Positions 17,011 through 22,130 of a stretch of DNA of 33,018 nucleotides are shown in pieces. Numbering within the stretch: position 1 is the first letter of the stretch; each line of letters opens with the position of its first letter. The notes under the pieces are model-generated. The model ran no database searches and was not told the DNA's origin. It saw only the letters and a program-made list of their open reading frames with translations. The DNA comes from a virus. A program made the translations under genes and the position numbers. The stretch is from positions 1-33,018 of the IMG/VR virus record IMGVR_UViG_3300035698_003700. One strand, written 5' to 3'.

Positions 17011-17463
17011 TCAGTCTCTATCTAAGTTTAATGTCTCTTTTATCAATGCTATGGTTTCGATATTGAGATTTACGAGTGGCATATTAGTGTGCAAAGATGT
17101 TTCGTTCTTTGTTACTTTTCCTAGTCCCGACCTGTCCAGGATCGATTCGGACGACCTTATAGCTATGTTTTCGTTATCAGAATGCATTCCAGCTGTGAGA
17201 CGCTTTACTGCTGCTTTTGTCTGCAATCGCAGCTGCTCCATAGCTTCGGTTTCATGCCGAACAATCTTTTCAGTTTCATTGTTATTAAGTTGTGTTTGTT
17301 TCTTTTCTAGTTCGTGTTTAAAAATCGGGCTATTTACGATCCTGCAGATTGAGGCCGGAGTATGTTGGACCTGTTCAGCTATTGTTGATTGGTTCATTCC
17401 GGTCAGATATAGACGCATTATTTTGTGATGAGTCGGGTTGAGTTCGAGGATATCTTGTTGCAT
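17011..17463 (-). CDS. Terminase small subunit
   Basis: 150 residues. Residues 10-50 form a helix-turn-helix (HHKIMRLYLTGMNQSTIAEQ, then VQHTPASICRIVNSPIFKHE) of the kind that binds pac/cos DNA. A helical segment with ELEKKQTQLNNNETEKIVRH follows, and then a C-terminal oligomerisation-type part. First gene of the late block and upstream of the large subunit. The ribosome site is weak (AAGAG). The adjacent hairpin array (17480-17945) could include its packaging site or promoter, which I cannot distinguish. Confidence 0.75.
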   Translation of the reverse strand: MQQDILELNPTHHKIMRLYLTGMNQSTIAEQVQHTPASICRIVNSPIFKHELEKKQTQLNNNETEKIVRHETEAMEQLRLQTKAAVKRLTAGMHSDNENIAIRSSESILDRSGLGKVTKNETSLHTNMPLVNLNIETIALIKETLNLDRD

Positions 17464-17945
17464 TTTAAACTCTTTGGCGATTTGATGCTTTTCGGTGGGT
17501 TCGGCTCCGCCTCCCAGGTCAGTTAATAAAAAATAGGTAAAAATCGGGGTTATTTTGTTTTGAAATTTTTATATTGCGTAGCAATATATGCTCATTGTTT
17601 GGGGACGGCTACGCCGACTCCGGGAGTTAAATATAAATCTGTAAAAATCGGGCTTTTTATATTTATTATGTTGCGTAGCAACATTGAGTGTACGAATACG
17701 AAGGCTACGCCTTCTTTTCCCGGATGATAAAAAATTTTAATATGTTACGCAGTAACATTTCGCTTTGATGACGAATACGGTGCTACGCACCTTTTCCCGG
17801 CTTATAATAAAATCTACAAAAATCGGGCTTCGTTGAACAGAGTTCATTTGATGATATTATTGGAAATTTTTAATATTGCATAGCAATATAAAATAAAAAA
17901 TTTTTATTTTTTATAGCAACCTTTAACGGTTTGCTTGCAAACCCT
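17464..17945. repeat. Array of short triloop hairpins upstream of late operon
   Basis: About 480 bases without a gene. It contains ATATTGC-GTA-GCAATAT (17571-17587), CGGC-TAC-GCCG (17606-17616), ATGTTGC-GTA-GCAACAT (17668-17684), GAAGGC-TAC-GCCTTC (17700-17714), ATGTTAC-GCA-GTAACAT (17742-17758), GGTGC-TAC-GCACC (17779-17791), ATATTGC-ATA-GCAATAT (17873-17889) and GGTTTGC-TT-GCAAACC (17928-17943). Two hairpins are framed by the same flanks, ACGAATACG before and TTTTCCCGG after. AAAAATCGGG appears at 17541, 17643 and 17818. The late promoter must lie in or near here, but no clear sigma70 pair was seen. Confidence 0.85.
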
Positions 17946-18136
17946 AGTATTCTATAGGTGTTTTTTGCTTTTGATATAAATTTAAATAGTTTGCTAGTAT
18001 CTCCAATCGACGACCCCCATGGGGGGTTTTATAAATGAAGCGTTGATGTGATTATAATCACAATACCCCTGGCGTGATTCCATGCACAATATTAATCCAG
18101 TGCTGTTGGGATTATAATCACAACAATATTTCGGCC
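17946..18136. promoter_or_regulatory. Intergenic stretch with twin palindromic operator-like sites
   Basis: Gene-free. TGTGATTATAATCACA at 18047-18062 is a perfect 16-bp palindrome; a near copy, TTGGGATTATAATCACAA, lies at 18106-18123. Their centres are exactly 60 bases apart. A second palindrome, CCCCCATGGGGG at about 18014-18025, is followed by TTTT on the plus strand. Paired symmetric sites suggest binding by a dimeric repressor or activator, perhaps acting on the late promoter. Confidence 0.5.
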
Positions 18137-18162
18137 AAATAAAAAAGGACGCCGAAGCGTCC
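18137..18162 (-). terminator. Rho-independent terminator of the mini-operon
   Basis: On the minus strand GGACGC-TTCG-GCGTCC forms a 6-bp GC-rich stem with a TTCG tetraloop, followed by TTTTTT ATTT. It lies 36 bases beyond the stop of the 83-aa gene. A 60-codon open frame crossing it is not a gene. Confidence 0.9.
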
Positions 18163-18197
18163 CATTTTACGATCATGTTTCACGATTTATTCATCGG

Positions 18198-18449
18198 TCA
18201 ACATGTTACCAATGAATCCTCCGGCGCTAGGATTAAATCCGATGCTGGACATTCACATTCACAAACAGAATTACCGTTAGCATCAATTCTCGAACAATTC
18301 AAACCAGACCCATCATTATACATTTTGCCAGTGGATTCACCACCAAAGAATATTGAGCGTGAACCATTATAATGTGTATCAAATGCGATTGATTTACACG
18401 ACCATCGTAAATTGGCATGGTTTTTACATGTTAGGATTCTATGCCGCAT
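18198..18449 (-). CDS. Small Cys-rich protein, unknown
   Basis: 83 residues, start MRHRILTCKNHANLRWSCKS. The start overlaps the preceding stop by one base (TAATG), which supports real, coupled translation. Seven Cys, including CECEC near residue 65, and an early C-x-x-H suggest metal binding. No family recognised. Last gene of the mini-operon, directly before its terminator. Confidence 0.55.
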   Translation of the reverse strand: MRHRILTCKNHANLRWSCKSIAFDTHYNGSRSIFFGGESTGKMYNDGSGLNCSRIDANGNSVCECECPASDLILAPEDSLVTC

Positions 18450-18895
18450 TATTGGTCACCACCTTCCGTATCATCAACCACAATTTCCGATTTGCCAATT
18501 TGATCATCCAAGCGTACGTTTCCATTTGGTGCAATGTGTATCAATTGAATTTCATTGTTCGCACGTTCGTTCGACCACAATTGTTTGGCCTTCGCCAGCG
18601 CTTTTGACATGTCCGGTTGGTCGGAAACCCGTGACCAATATTGATCCAACATCTTTGGCGTCCATTTGGCGCTGATGCCATTCCGCACCTTGGATTGCGT
18701 ATCAACAGCGCATCCGGACGTAATCCATGACACGCATTGGTCATTGGTCACGATGCCAGCGTCAATCATCGTGGCAATTTGTTCGGCGATATCACGGGAT
18801 TCGAACGTTGGTACATACGCGTATCCAGCGTTTTCCTTGCCCAATTTTGTCAATCGCACGGTGTAATTAATATCATTGATAATTGTTGTTTTCAT
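18449..18895 (-). CDS. 148-aa protein of mini-operon, unknown
   Basis: Start MKTTIINDINYTVRLTKLGK with a strong AAGGAGT nine bases upstream. Mixed alpha/beta composition, an acidic tail (VVDDTEGGDQ), no membrane segment and no motif that I recognise. Codon use stands out: Leu is nearly always TTG and Gln always CAA, unlike the flanking phage genes, which use CTA/TTA/CTG and CAG freely. That points to recent acquisition from another genome. Possibly a regulator or host-interaction protein expressed separately from both main blocks. Confidence 0.7.
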   Translation of the reverse strand: MKTTIINDINYTVRLTKLGKENAGYAYVPTFESRDIAEQIATMIDAGIVTNDQCVSWITSGCAVDTQSKVRNGISAKWTPKMLDQYWSRVSDQPDMSKALAKAKQLWSNERANNEIQLIHIAPNGNVRLDDQIGKSEIVVDDTEGGDQ

Positions 18896-18930
18896 TTTCG
18901 GTACTCCTTGATAAAAGTAGATATTTTAGG

Positions 18931-18946
18931 TTGACTACATTGTCAA
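18931..18946 (-). promoter_or_regulatory. Inverted repeat TTGAC-N6-GTCAA ahead of the 148-aa gene
   Basis: The 16-bp symmetric site lies between the 49-aa and 148-aa genes. On the minus strand it also presents TTGACA, a consensus -35 hexamer, but the -10 candidate 17 bases on (TATCTA) is poor. Could be an operator or a secondary promoter. Confidence 0.4.
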
Positions 18947-18948
18947 CA

Positions 18949-19098
18949 CTATTTGTTTCGATATTCTTTAATTTTCAATGCCATGGCGTCACGCATTAAA
19001 GGATATCGGAATTTATCCAAATGCCCACGGTCACGCCATATCCTTAGTGCATGTAAAATTGTACCACGTTTAATTAATTGTCGCCTTTTCGTGTCCAT
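18949..19098 (-). CDS. 49-aa basic protein, first gene of mini-operon
   Basis: Reads MDTKRRQLIKRGTILHALRI, then WRDRGHLDKFRYPLMRDAMA, ending KEYRNK. AAAGGAAAC lies upstream of ATG 19098 with good spacing, and a near-consensus promoter sits 54-82 bases upstream. Strongly basic and helical; a small DNA- or RNA-binding regulator is possible. Too short to appear in common ORF listings. Confidence 0.6.
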   Translation of the reverse strand: MDTKRRQLIKRGTILHALRIWRDRGHLDKFRYPLMRDAMALKIKEYRNK

Positions 19099-19151
19099 AA
19101 TGTTTCCTTTTATTAAATTATCAATTGCGCTTCATATTCTTTATATCGGCC

Positions 19152-19180
19152 ATTTTAATTCAATACTTGAATCCTGTCAA
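19152..19180 (-). promoter_or_regulatory. Sigma70 promoter of the mini-operon
   Basis: On the minus strand TTGACA (19180-19175), a 17-base spacer, then TAAAAT (19157-19152). The -35 is perfect and the -10 matches five of six. It drives the 49-, 148- and 83-aa genes. Confidence 0.8.
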
Positions 19181-19235
19181 CCACTAAATAAAAAAGTTTT
19201 CAATATTCTTTACAATCCTCGTTTTTAGCGTCATA

Positions 19236-19267
19236 ACGCACATTGGTGATTTAAACCCGTTGTGCGT
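19236..19267. repeat. Inverted repeat ACGCACA/TGTGCGT
   Basis: Seven-base arms separated by 18 bases in the gene-free region between mini-operon promoter and origin-like core. No T-run, so not a terminator. Confidence 0.5.
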
Positions 19268-19345
19268 GCCGTGGATGGATTTTAACCCATGACCCATACC
19301 AATCATCCCATCGGCATCCGATCGGCCGCTACACGCGATTTCGCT

Positions 19346-19472
19346 ATGTCACGATATTCTATGGTATTGTCGATACGCTATTGTTACAATATCGTGACAT
19401 CATTGCCGACACAGATTATATTAAATCTTTGCTATCCACAATACACTATTGTTATTTGACAACTATCCACGA
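19346..19472. other. Origin-like segment: 13-bp inverted repeat plus DnaA-box-like sites
   Basis: ATGTCACGATATT (19346-19358) and its exact complement AATATCGTGACAT (19388-19400) enclose a 29-base loop. CTATCCACA (19432-19440, one base from the DnaA box complement TTATCCACA) and CTATCCACG (19463-19471) follow, and CGATCCACA lies at 19751. A minus-strand TATAAT at 19415-19420 might transcribe across the repeat. Together these resemble the parts of a theta origin, but function is unproven. Confidence 0.4.
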
Positions 19473-19492
19473 ATCGGTGCGAAACAAAACCC

Positions 19493-19514
19493 TGCTCGTT
19501 TTCATTTAATGAAA
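19493..19514 (-). repeat. Palindrome/CGAGCAA repeat, copy 3 (diverged)
   Basis: Plus strand reads TGCTCG then TTTTCATTTAATGAAA. Same layout as the other copies but with T for A at one arm position and its complement changed, so pairing is kept (TTTCAT/ATGAAA). Not next to a gene; it lies in the origin-like region. Confidence 0.7.
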
Positions 19515-19630
19515 GGCTTGGATCGGATTTGGACGGGGGGACAATTGTTCACGTCCAATCTGGGGCCCGTAACATGGCCGCCAGTCGCCAAACATTCATC
19601 GGATGTATATTGGCCGGGGGCCTGGTAAAA

Positions 19631-19672
19631 AACCCGTTAAATCGGGCTATAGGCCCGATGTTAAAATGGGTT
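19631..19672. repeat. Large hairpin in G-rich segment
   Basis: ATCGGGC (19641-19647) pairs with GCCCGAT (19653-19659) over a TATAG loop, and the outer AACCC and GGGTT arms pair as well. No T-run follows, so a structural or replication role is more likely than termination. Confidence 0.6.
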
Positions 19673-19690
19673 GCAAAATGTTAATATGGA

Positions 19691-19888
19691 TAGGGTAGTT
19701 CCGAGATGATCTGGGTACATTTGGGGTCAGCCCCCTCTGGTTGTAATTGTCGATCCACAATGTCGCCATTTAATCACCTATAAGTAGTTATTCTATATAT
19801 ATATATATTATATATATTTTATGTCCAGAATTATTGATTAGAGGGCACCCATCAAATGTACCCAGATGATCTTGATTATACTACCCTA
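19691..19888. repeat. Long imperfect inverted repeat centred on an AT tract
   Basis: AGATGATCTGGGTACATTTG at 19704-19723 matches the complement of 19853-19872 with a single mismatch. The match extends outwards (TAGGGTAGT at 19691-19699 against ACTACCCTA at 19880-19888) and, more weakly, inwards. The centre is a TA-repeat tract (19794-19820). The left arm side is G-rich and the right side C-rich, so the composition itself is mirror-symmetric. Candidate DNA-unwinding element or cruciform of the replication origin. Confidence 0.8.
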
Positions 19889-20029
19889 AACTACCCAATA
19901 TACGCCATTCACAACCCATTCCCGTTAAATCAACATTTTCCCCCATCAAAAAACACCCCATCATAAACCCGACATTCCCGACCCCGAATTAATATTCCAT
20001 TATTTTATTTTATTTTCCCATTTTTTCAA
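19889..20029. other. G-poor stretch upstream of early promoter
   Basis: No gene. The plus strand is strikingly poor in G, with repeated C-runs: CCCCATCA twice (about 19941 and 19956), ACCCGAC and ACCCCGA. These may be iterons or only the product of the skew seen in the neighbouring inverted repeat. Confidence 0.4.
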
Positions 20030-20058
20030 TTGACAAACCCCGATCATGCCGATATAAT
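20030..20058 (+). promoter_or_regulatory. Consensus sigma70 early promoter
   Basis: TTGACA (20030-20035), exactly 17 bases, then TATAAT (20053-20058): a perfect match to the bacterial housekeeping consensus. Start of transcription expected near 20065, about 100 bases before the first early gene. It should be active immediately on entry using host polymerase. Confidence 0.92.
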
Positions 20059-20071
20059 AAAGGAGCGTTAA

Positions 20072-20085
20072 AGAACACGTGTTCT
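20072..20085. promoter_or_regulatory. Palindrome AGAACACGTGTTCT, LexA-box-like operator
   Basis: Perfect 14-bp palindrome starting about 7 bases after the predicted start site. It contains GAAC-N4-GTTC, the core of the LexA/DinR box known from Firmicutes and Actinobacteria. Placed where a bound repressor would block the early promoter. It could equally be the site of a phage repressor. Confidence 0.55.
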
Positions 20086-20103
20086 CAATGCCCAATCTAT
20101 CCT

Positions 20104-20131
20104 ATCATATTCATTAAATGAATACGAGCAA
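20104..20131 (+). repeat. Palindrome/CGAGCAA repeat, copy 4
   Basis: ATCATATTCATTAAATGAAT followed by ACGAGCAA, in the 5' leader of the first early gene and in the same orientation to transcription as copies 1 and 2 (28 of 28 bases match the complement of these). Confidence 0.85.
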
Positions 20132-20150
20132 TCGGAATGTTCCATTCCGA
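20132..20150 (+). repeat. Triloop hairpin TCGGAATG-TTC-CATTCCGA
   Basis: Eight-bp arms with a TTC loop directly after repeat copy 4 and just before the ribosome site AAAGGAAAC of the first early gene. Near copies lie at 20702 (inside a gene) and 21856. Confidence 0.8.
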
Positions 20151-20164
20151 CAAAGGAAACAAAT

Positions 20165-20368
20165 ATGATTTACTGTTCAGCAAAATGCCCTGATTGTGAC
20201 GAAATTTGTGAATCTATCGAAGAGGCACTAGCTCATTGTGGCACTTATCAAACTCCTCCGTCTGATGTAGAAATAATATTTGTATGTGAAACTTGCGGAG
20301 AAGAATTCGATAAGCACTTCTTTGCTGGAGCTATGAAACACGACTATGACAAACACAAAAACAATTAA
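20165..20368 (+). CDS. Small zinc-finger-like protein, first early gene
   Basis: 67 residues, start MIYCSAKCPDCDEICESIEE, with AAAGGAAAC upstream. CPDC and a C2H2-like part (FVCETCGEEFDKHFF...H) give two likely metal-binding knuckles: Cys8/Cys11 and Cys41/Cys44 with later His. First gene after the consensus early promoter, so it is expected at once after infection. Such proteins often bind host proteins; no specific function known. Confidence 0.65.
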   Translation: MIYCSAKCPDCDEICESIEEALAHCGTYQTPPSDVEIIFVCETCGEEFDKHFFAGAMKHDYDKHKNN

Positions 20369-20372
20369 GCCC

Positions 20373-20391
20373 GGAAGGACGTAGTCCTCCC
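20373..20391 (+). repeat. Hairpin AGGAC-GTA-GTCCT after first early gene
   Basis: Five-bp perfect core (20376-20388), extended by GG/CC with one mismatch, and a GTA loop. No T-run. Member of the triloop family. Confidence 0.65.
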
Positions 20392-20404
20392 ATACAAATA
20401 GCAA

Positions 20405-20466
20405 AATATTGCTACAATGTTGCTACAATGTTGCTACAATGTTGCTACAATGTTGCTACGCAACAT
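20405..20466 (+). repeat. Five tandem 11-bp units ending in a triloop hairpin
   Basis: One AATATTGCTAC unit, then four AATGTTGCTAC units, then GCAACAT. The last unit plus GCAACAT forms ATGTTGC-TAC-GCAACAT, the same hairpin type as in the 17.5-kb array. So the 5' arm plus loop has been tandemly multiplied. Repeat number should vary between isolates. Confidence 0.95.
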
Positions 20467-20501
20467 AATAATCAATAACACTTTATTAAAGGAAACAAAA
20501 A

Positions 20502-21077
20502 ATGAACATCAAAAAAATAACATCAACAGCAACATTAATGGCACTCGGAGCATCAAGTTTTTATCTCGGAATAACAACTCAAAGAACTATCGTTGCCCGC
20601 TCGATTCCCAACATTGCAATACAAAAAACATCTAATGTTATTTCACAACATCAAAAAGCATCTAAACCTCGGGGCGTAGCCACGGGGACTCAGGTTGTCA
20701 ACGGAATGTACCATTCCGATCAACAATCATCTAATACTGAAAAGGCCTGGGCCAAAATAATCCAGGTCGAATCCCGTTCTGGCAAACATCCAAACACTTA
20801 CATCAAGCCCGGCTCCGCAGGTGACTTCGGAATAGCACAGATAACGCCGATCCTCGTCCAGGACTATAATCGAATATCAAAAACAAATGTTTACAAACAC
20901 AGTGACTGTATATCAGACGCAGTATCAAAAAACATATACAAAACAATAACTAACCATTATTACAAGAACGGAACCGTCGAGCAACTCTGCAGACTATGGC
21001 ACAGAGGCCCGAACAAAGCCCGACAATACGACAAGCTAGGAAATATTTACTGGAATAAATGTAAAAAGGTTCTGTAA
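20502..21077 (+). CDS. Membrane-anchored lytic transglycosylase (SLT-like)
   Basis: 191 residues. The N-terminus is Lys-led and then hydrophobic (residues 8-26), fitting a signal peptide or signal-anchor. Residues 35-78 are a polar linker. The catalytic part starts at about 80: AWAKIIQVESRSG places Glu90 as the expected general acid, GDFGIAQITP at 107-116 is the G-x-x-Q-x-x-P hallmark of goose-type/SLT enzymes, and LWHRGP at 165-170 takes the place of the usual YN-x-G loop. Cuts peptidoglycan; lysis or entry role. The linker contains a triloop hairpin (20702-20718) and a GGGGCGTAGCC element, as though short palindromes were inserted in frame. AAAGGAAAC ribosome site. Confidence 0.7.
   Translation: MNIKKITSTATLMALGASSFYLGITTQRTIVARSIPNIAIQKTSNVISQHQKASKPRGVATGTQVVNGMYHSDQQSSNTEKAWAKIIQVESRSGKHPNTYIKPGSAGDFGIAQITPILVQDYNRISKTNVYKHSDCISDAVSKNIYKTITNHYYKNGTVEQLCRLWHRGPNKARQYDKLGNIYWNKCKKVL
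20702..20718 (+). repeat. In-gene hairpin CGGAATG-TAC-CATTCCG
   Basis: Same arms as the intergenic hairpin at 20133-20149, with TAC for TTC in the loop. Lies in frame in the transglycosylase linker and encodes NGMYHSD. Confidence 0.9.
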
Positions 21078-21092
21078 CACATTAGTAGCACC

Positions 21093-21169
21093 GGGCGTTA
21101 CGGTTTGGCAACAGGTATGACCTAGGATCAGATACTGCTGCTGTGTTGGTTCGATTCCAACTGCGTCCA
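21093..21169 (+). other. tRNA-like element with canonical T-arm, incomplete fold
   Basis: The 3' part is GTTGG-TTCGATT-CCAAC (21145-21161), a perfect T-stem and T-loop, followed by TGCGTCC and A. A partner GGGCGTT lies exactly at tRNA distance (77 nt in total) and pairs in six of seven positions (two G-T). A D-like stem GGTT/GACC is possible, but no acceptable anticodon stem could be found. It may be a decayed tRNA, an unusual one, or the tRNA-derived half of an attachment site. Confidence 0.3.
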
Positions 21170-21207
21170 TTTTTAAATCAATATTATTTAACTAAAGGAG
21201 CAAAAAT

Positions 21208-21555
21208 ATGAACAATTTACAAACAAGACTAAACCAAGCAAATCAGGAAAAAGAAGAAATTATTAGCTACATCAATGAACTCAAACAACAAATTATCATA
21301 GAAAAAAATAACATAAAAGTAGGAGATCAAGTAACAATAAATGATCTATCATACAGTATTGGATTCGTAGATGATAAAGAAACAACTCAAGGCTTACATT
21401 GTACATCTACACCAGAACTTCTGACAGTAATAGGAGTTAATAAAAAAGTATGGACTGAAAGTAATGGTATTAGACATCTACTAGACATTGCTGTAACAGA
21501 TAATCATGGAAAATATGGGTTATTCCCGAAACGTTTCTGTAAAAAGATTCTGTAA
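21208..21555 (+). CDS. Unknown early protein with N-terminal coiled coil
   Basis: 115 residues, start MNNLQTRLNQANQEKEEIIS. Residues 1-35 are a likely coiled coil; the rest is beta-like. The last codons and stop (TGTAAAAAGATTCTGTAACA) are nearly identical to those of the transglycosylase gene, and the leader (21178-21200) is repeated before the next gene, so this unit looks like the product of local duplication. Function unknown. Confidence 0.55.
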   Translation: MNNLQTRLNQANQEKEEIISYINELKQQIIIEKNNIKVGDQVTINDLSYSIGFVDDKETTQGLHCTSTPELLTVIGVNKKVWTESNGIRHLLDIAVTDNHGKYGLFPKRFCKKIL

Positions 21556-21566
21556 CAACATAAAGT

Positions 21567-21607
21567 AGAATGTTCCGAGCAATAATCAATATTGTTCTGA
21601 ACATTCT
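21567..21607 (+). terminator. Long hairpin between early genes
   Basis: AGAATGTTC (21567-21575) pairs with GAACATTCT (21599-21607). Inside, GAGCAATA pairs with TATTGTTC, giving 17 pairs with one internal mismatch and a five-base loop. The downstream tract is not T-rich, so it may be a processing or regulatory hairpin rather than a terminator. The inner part contains CGAGCAATAAT, shared with 23817-23867. Confidence 0.5.
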
Positions 21608-21651
21608 TCTGTATATTGTTATCAATATTATTTAACTAAAGGAAAAAGATT

Positions 21652-21855
21652 ATGGCAACTATCAATGAAGTATCAAAAGCACTGGACAGAAGATCAGCAA
21701 ATATTGCGAAGCAATATCAAATTCAAGCCGCTCCAAAAACATCACTGAAGATCTGTACAATCTGCGGATTCAAGAAACGCGGGTCAAATCACGATCTCGG
21801 AGCACATCACACTAGCGGCAAGAATGGCAAACATTCTGTATTGTCTTGTAACTAA
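21652..21855 (+). CDS. Small Cys/His protein
   Basis: 67 residues, start MATINEVSKALDRRSANIAK. CTICGF and the later HHTSGKNGKH...C give a likely C2H2/C2HC zinc site. An in-frame triloop hairpin (21701-21717) codes for residues 17-22. Strong leader ACTAAAGGAAAAAG. Function unknown. Confidence 0.55.
   Translation: MATINEVSKALDRRSANIAKQYQIQAAPKTSLKICTICGFKKRGSNHDLGAHHTSGKNGKHSVLSCN
21701..21717 (+). repeat. In-gene hairpin ATATTGC-GAA-GCAATAT
   Basis: Same arms as the intergenic hairpins at 17571 and 17873, differing only in the loop, here inside a coding sequence. Confidence 0.9.
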
Positions 21856-21872
21856 CGAAATGTTCCATTTCG
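21856..21872 (+). repeat. Hairpin CGAAATG-TTC-CATTTCG abutting a stop codon
   Basis: Begins at the base right after the TAA stop (21853-21855), and its right end runs into the GAGGAG ribosome site of the next gene, so the hairpin could hide or expose that site. A decayed relative lies at 23797-23813, also right after a stop. Confidence 0.85.
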
Positions 21873-21884
21873 AGGAGATTAACA

Positions 21885-22130
21885 ATGACAACTAACGATA
21901 CTGAACATTTCGGAACTCCATGCAAGATACCCGAAATTCCGCTCGATCCTAAGATCTGTGATTGTGGCCGACAGATGAATATTCTATCAAACTGTGAAAA
22001 ATGTGGCCGAATAATATGCGGCTCTTGTTATGAGTTTGATAGCAAAGCTAATGATTATGTTTTTCTGTGTCCACAATGTTTTATTGAAAAATGCTCTTCA
22101 AAACTGGACTCTAAACATGAGAACTCATGA
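21885..22130 (+). CDS. Small double zinc-finger protein
   Basis: 81 residues, start MTTNDTEHFGTPCKIPEIPL. CDCG, CEKCGR, CGSCY and CPQCF knuckles form a treble-clef or B-box/RING-like pattern with about nine Cys. GAGGAG ribosome site. Possibly protein-protein or nucleic-acid binding; no known partner. Confidence 0.6.
   Translation: MTTNDTEHFGTPCKIPEIPLDPKICDCGRQMNILSNCEKCGRIICGSCYEFDSKANDYVFLCPQCFIEKCSSKLDSKHENS

Noticed and set aside
17480-17945. CRISPR-like array
   Set aside because: Repeats are short palindromes of different sequence and irregular spacing, without constant repeats and spacers, and no cas genes are near; the Cas4-like protein belongs to a recombination operon.
17994-18176. 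60-codon minus-strand frame
   Set aside because: It runs through the strong terminator at 18137-18162 and the operator-like palindromes; no ribosome site.
18953-19228. 91-codon plus-strand frame
   Set aside because: Overlaps the mini-operon promoter and the better supported 49-aa minus-strand gene.
19252-19310. tRNA-like text (GGGTTAAAATCC and GGGTTTAAATC on the minus strand)
   Set aside because: The required C in the T-loop (GTTCRA) is absent and no cloverleaf can be built.
19180-19310. 40-codon minus-strand frame starting MIGMGHGLKS
   Set aside because: No ribosome site or promoter in the right place, and it reads through the mini-operon -35 region context; not supportable.
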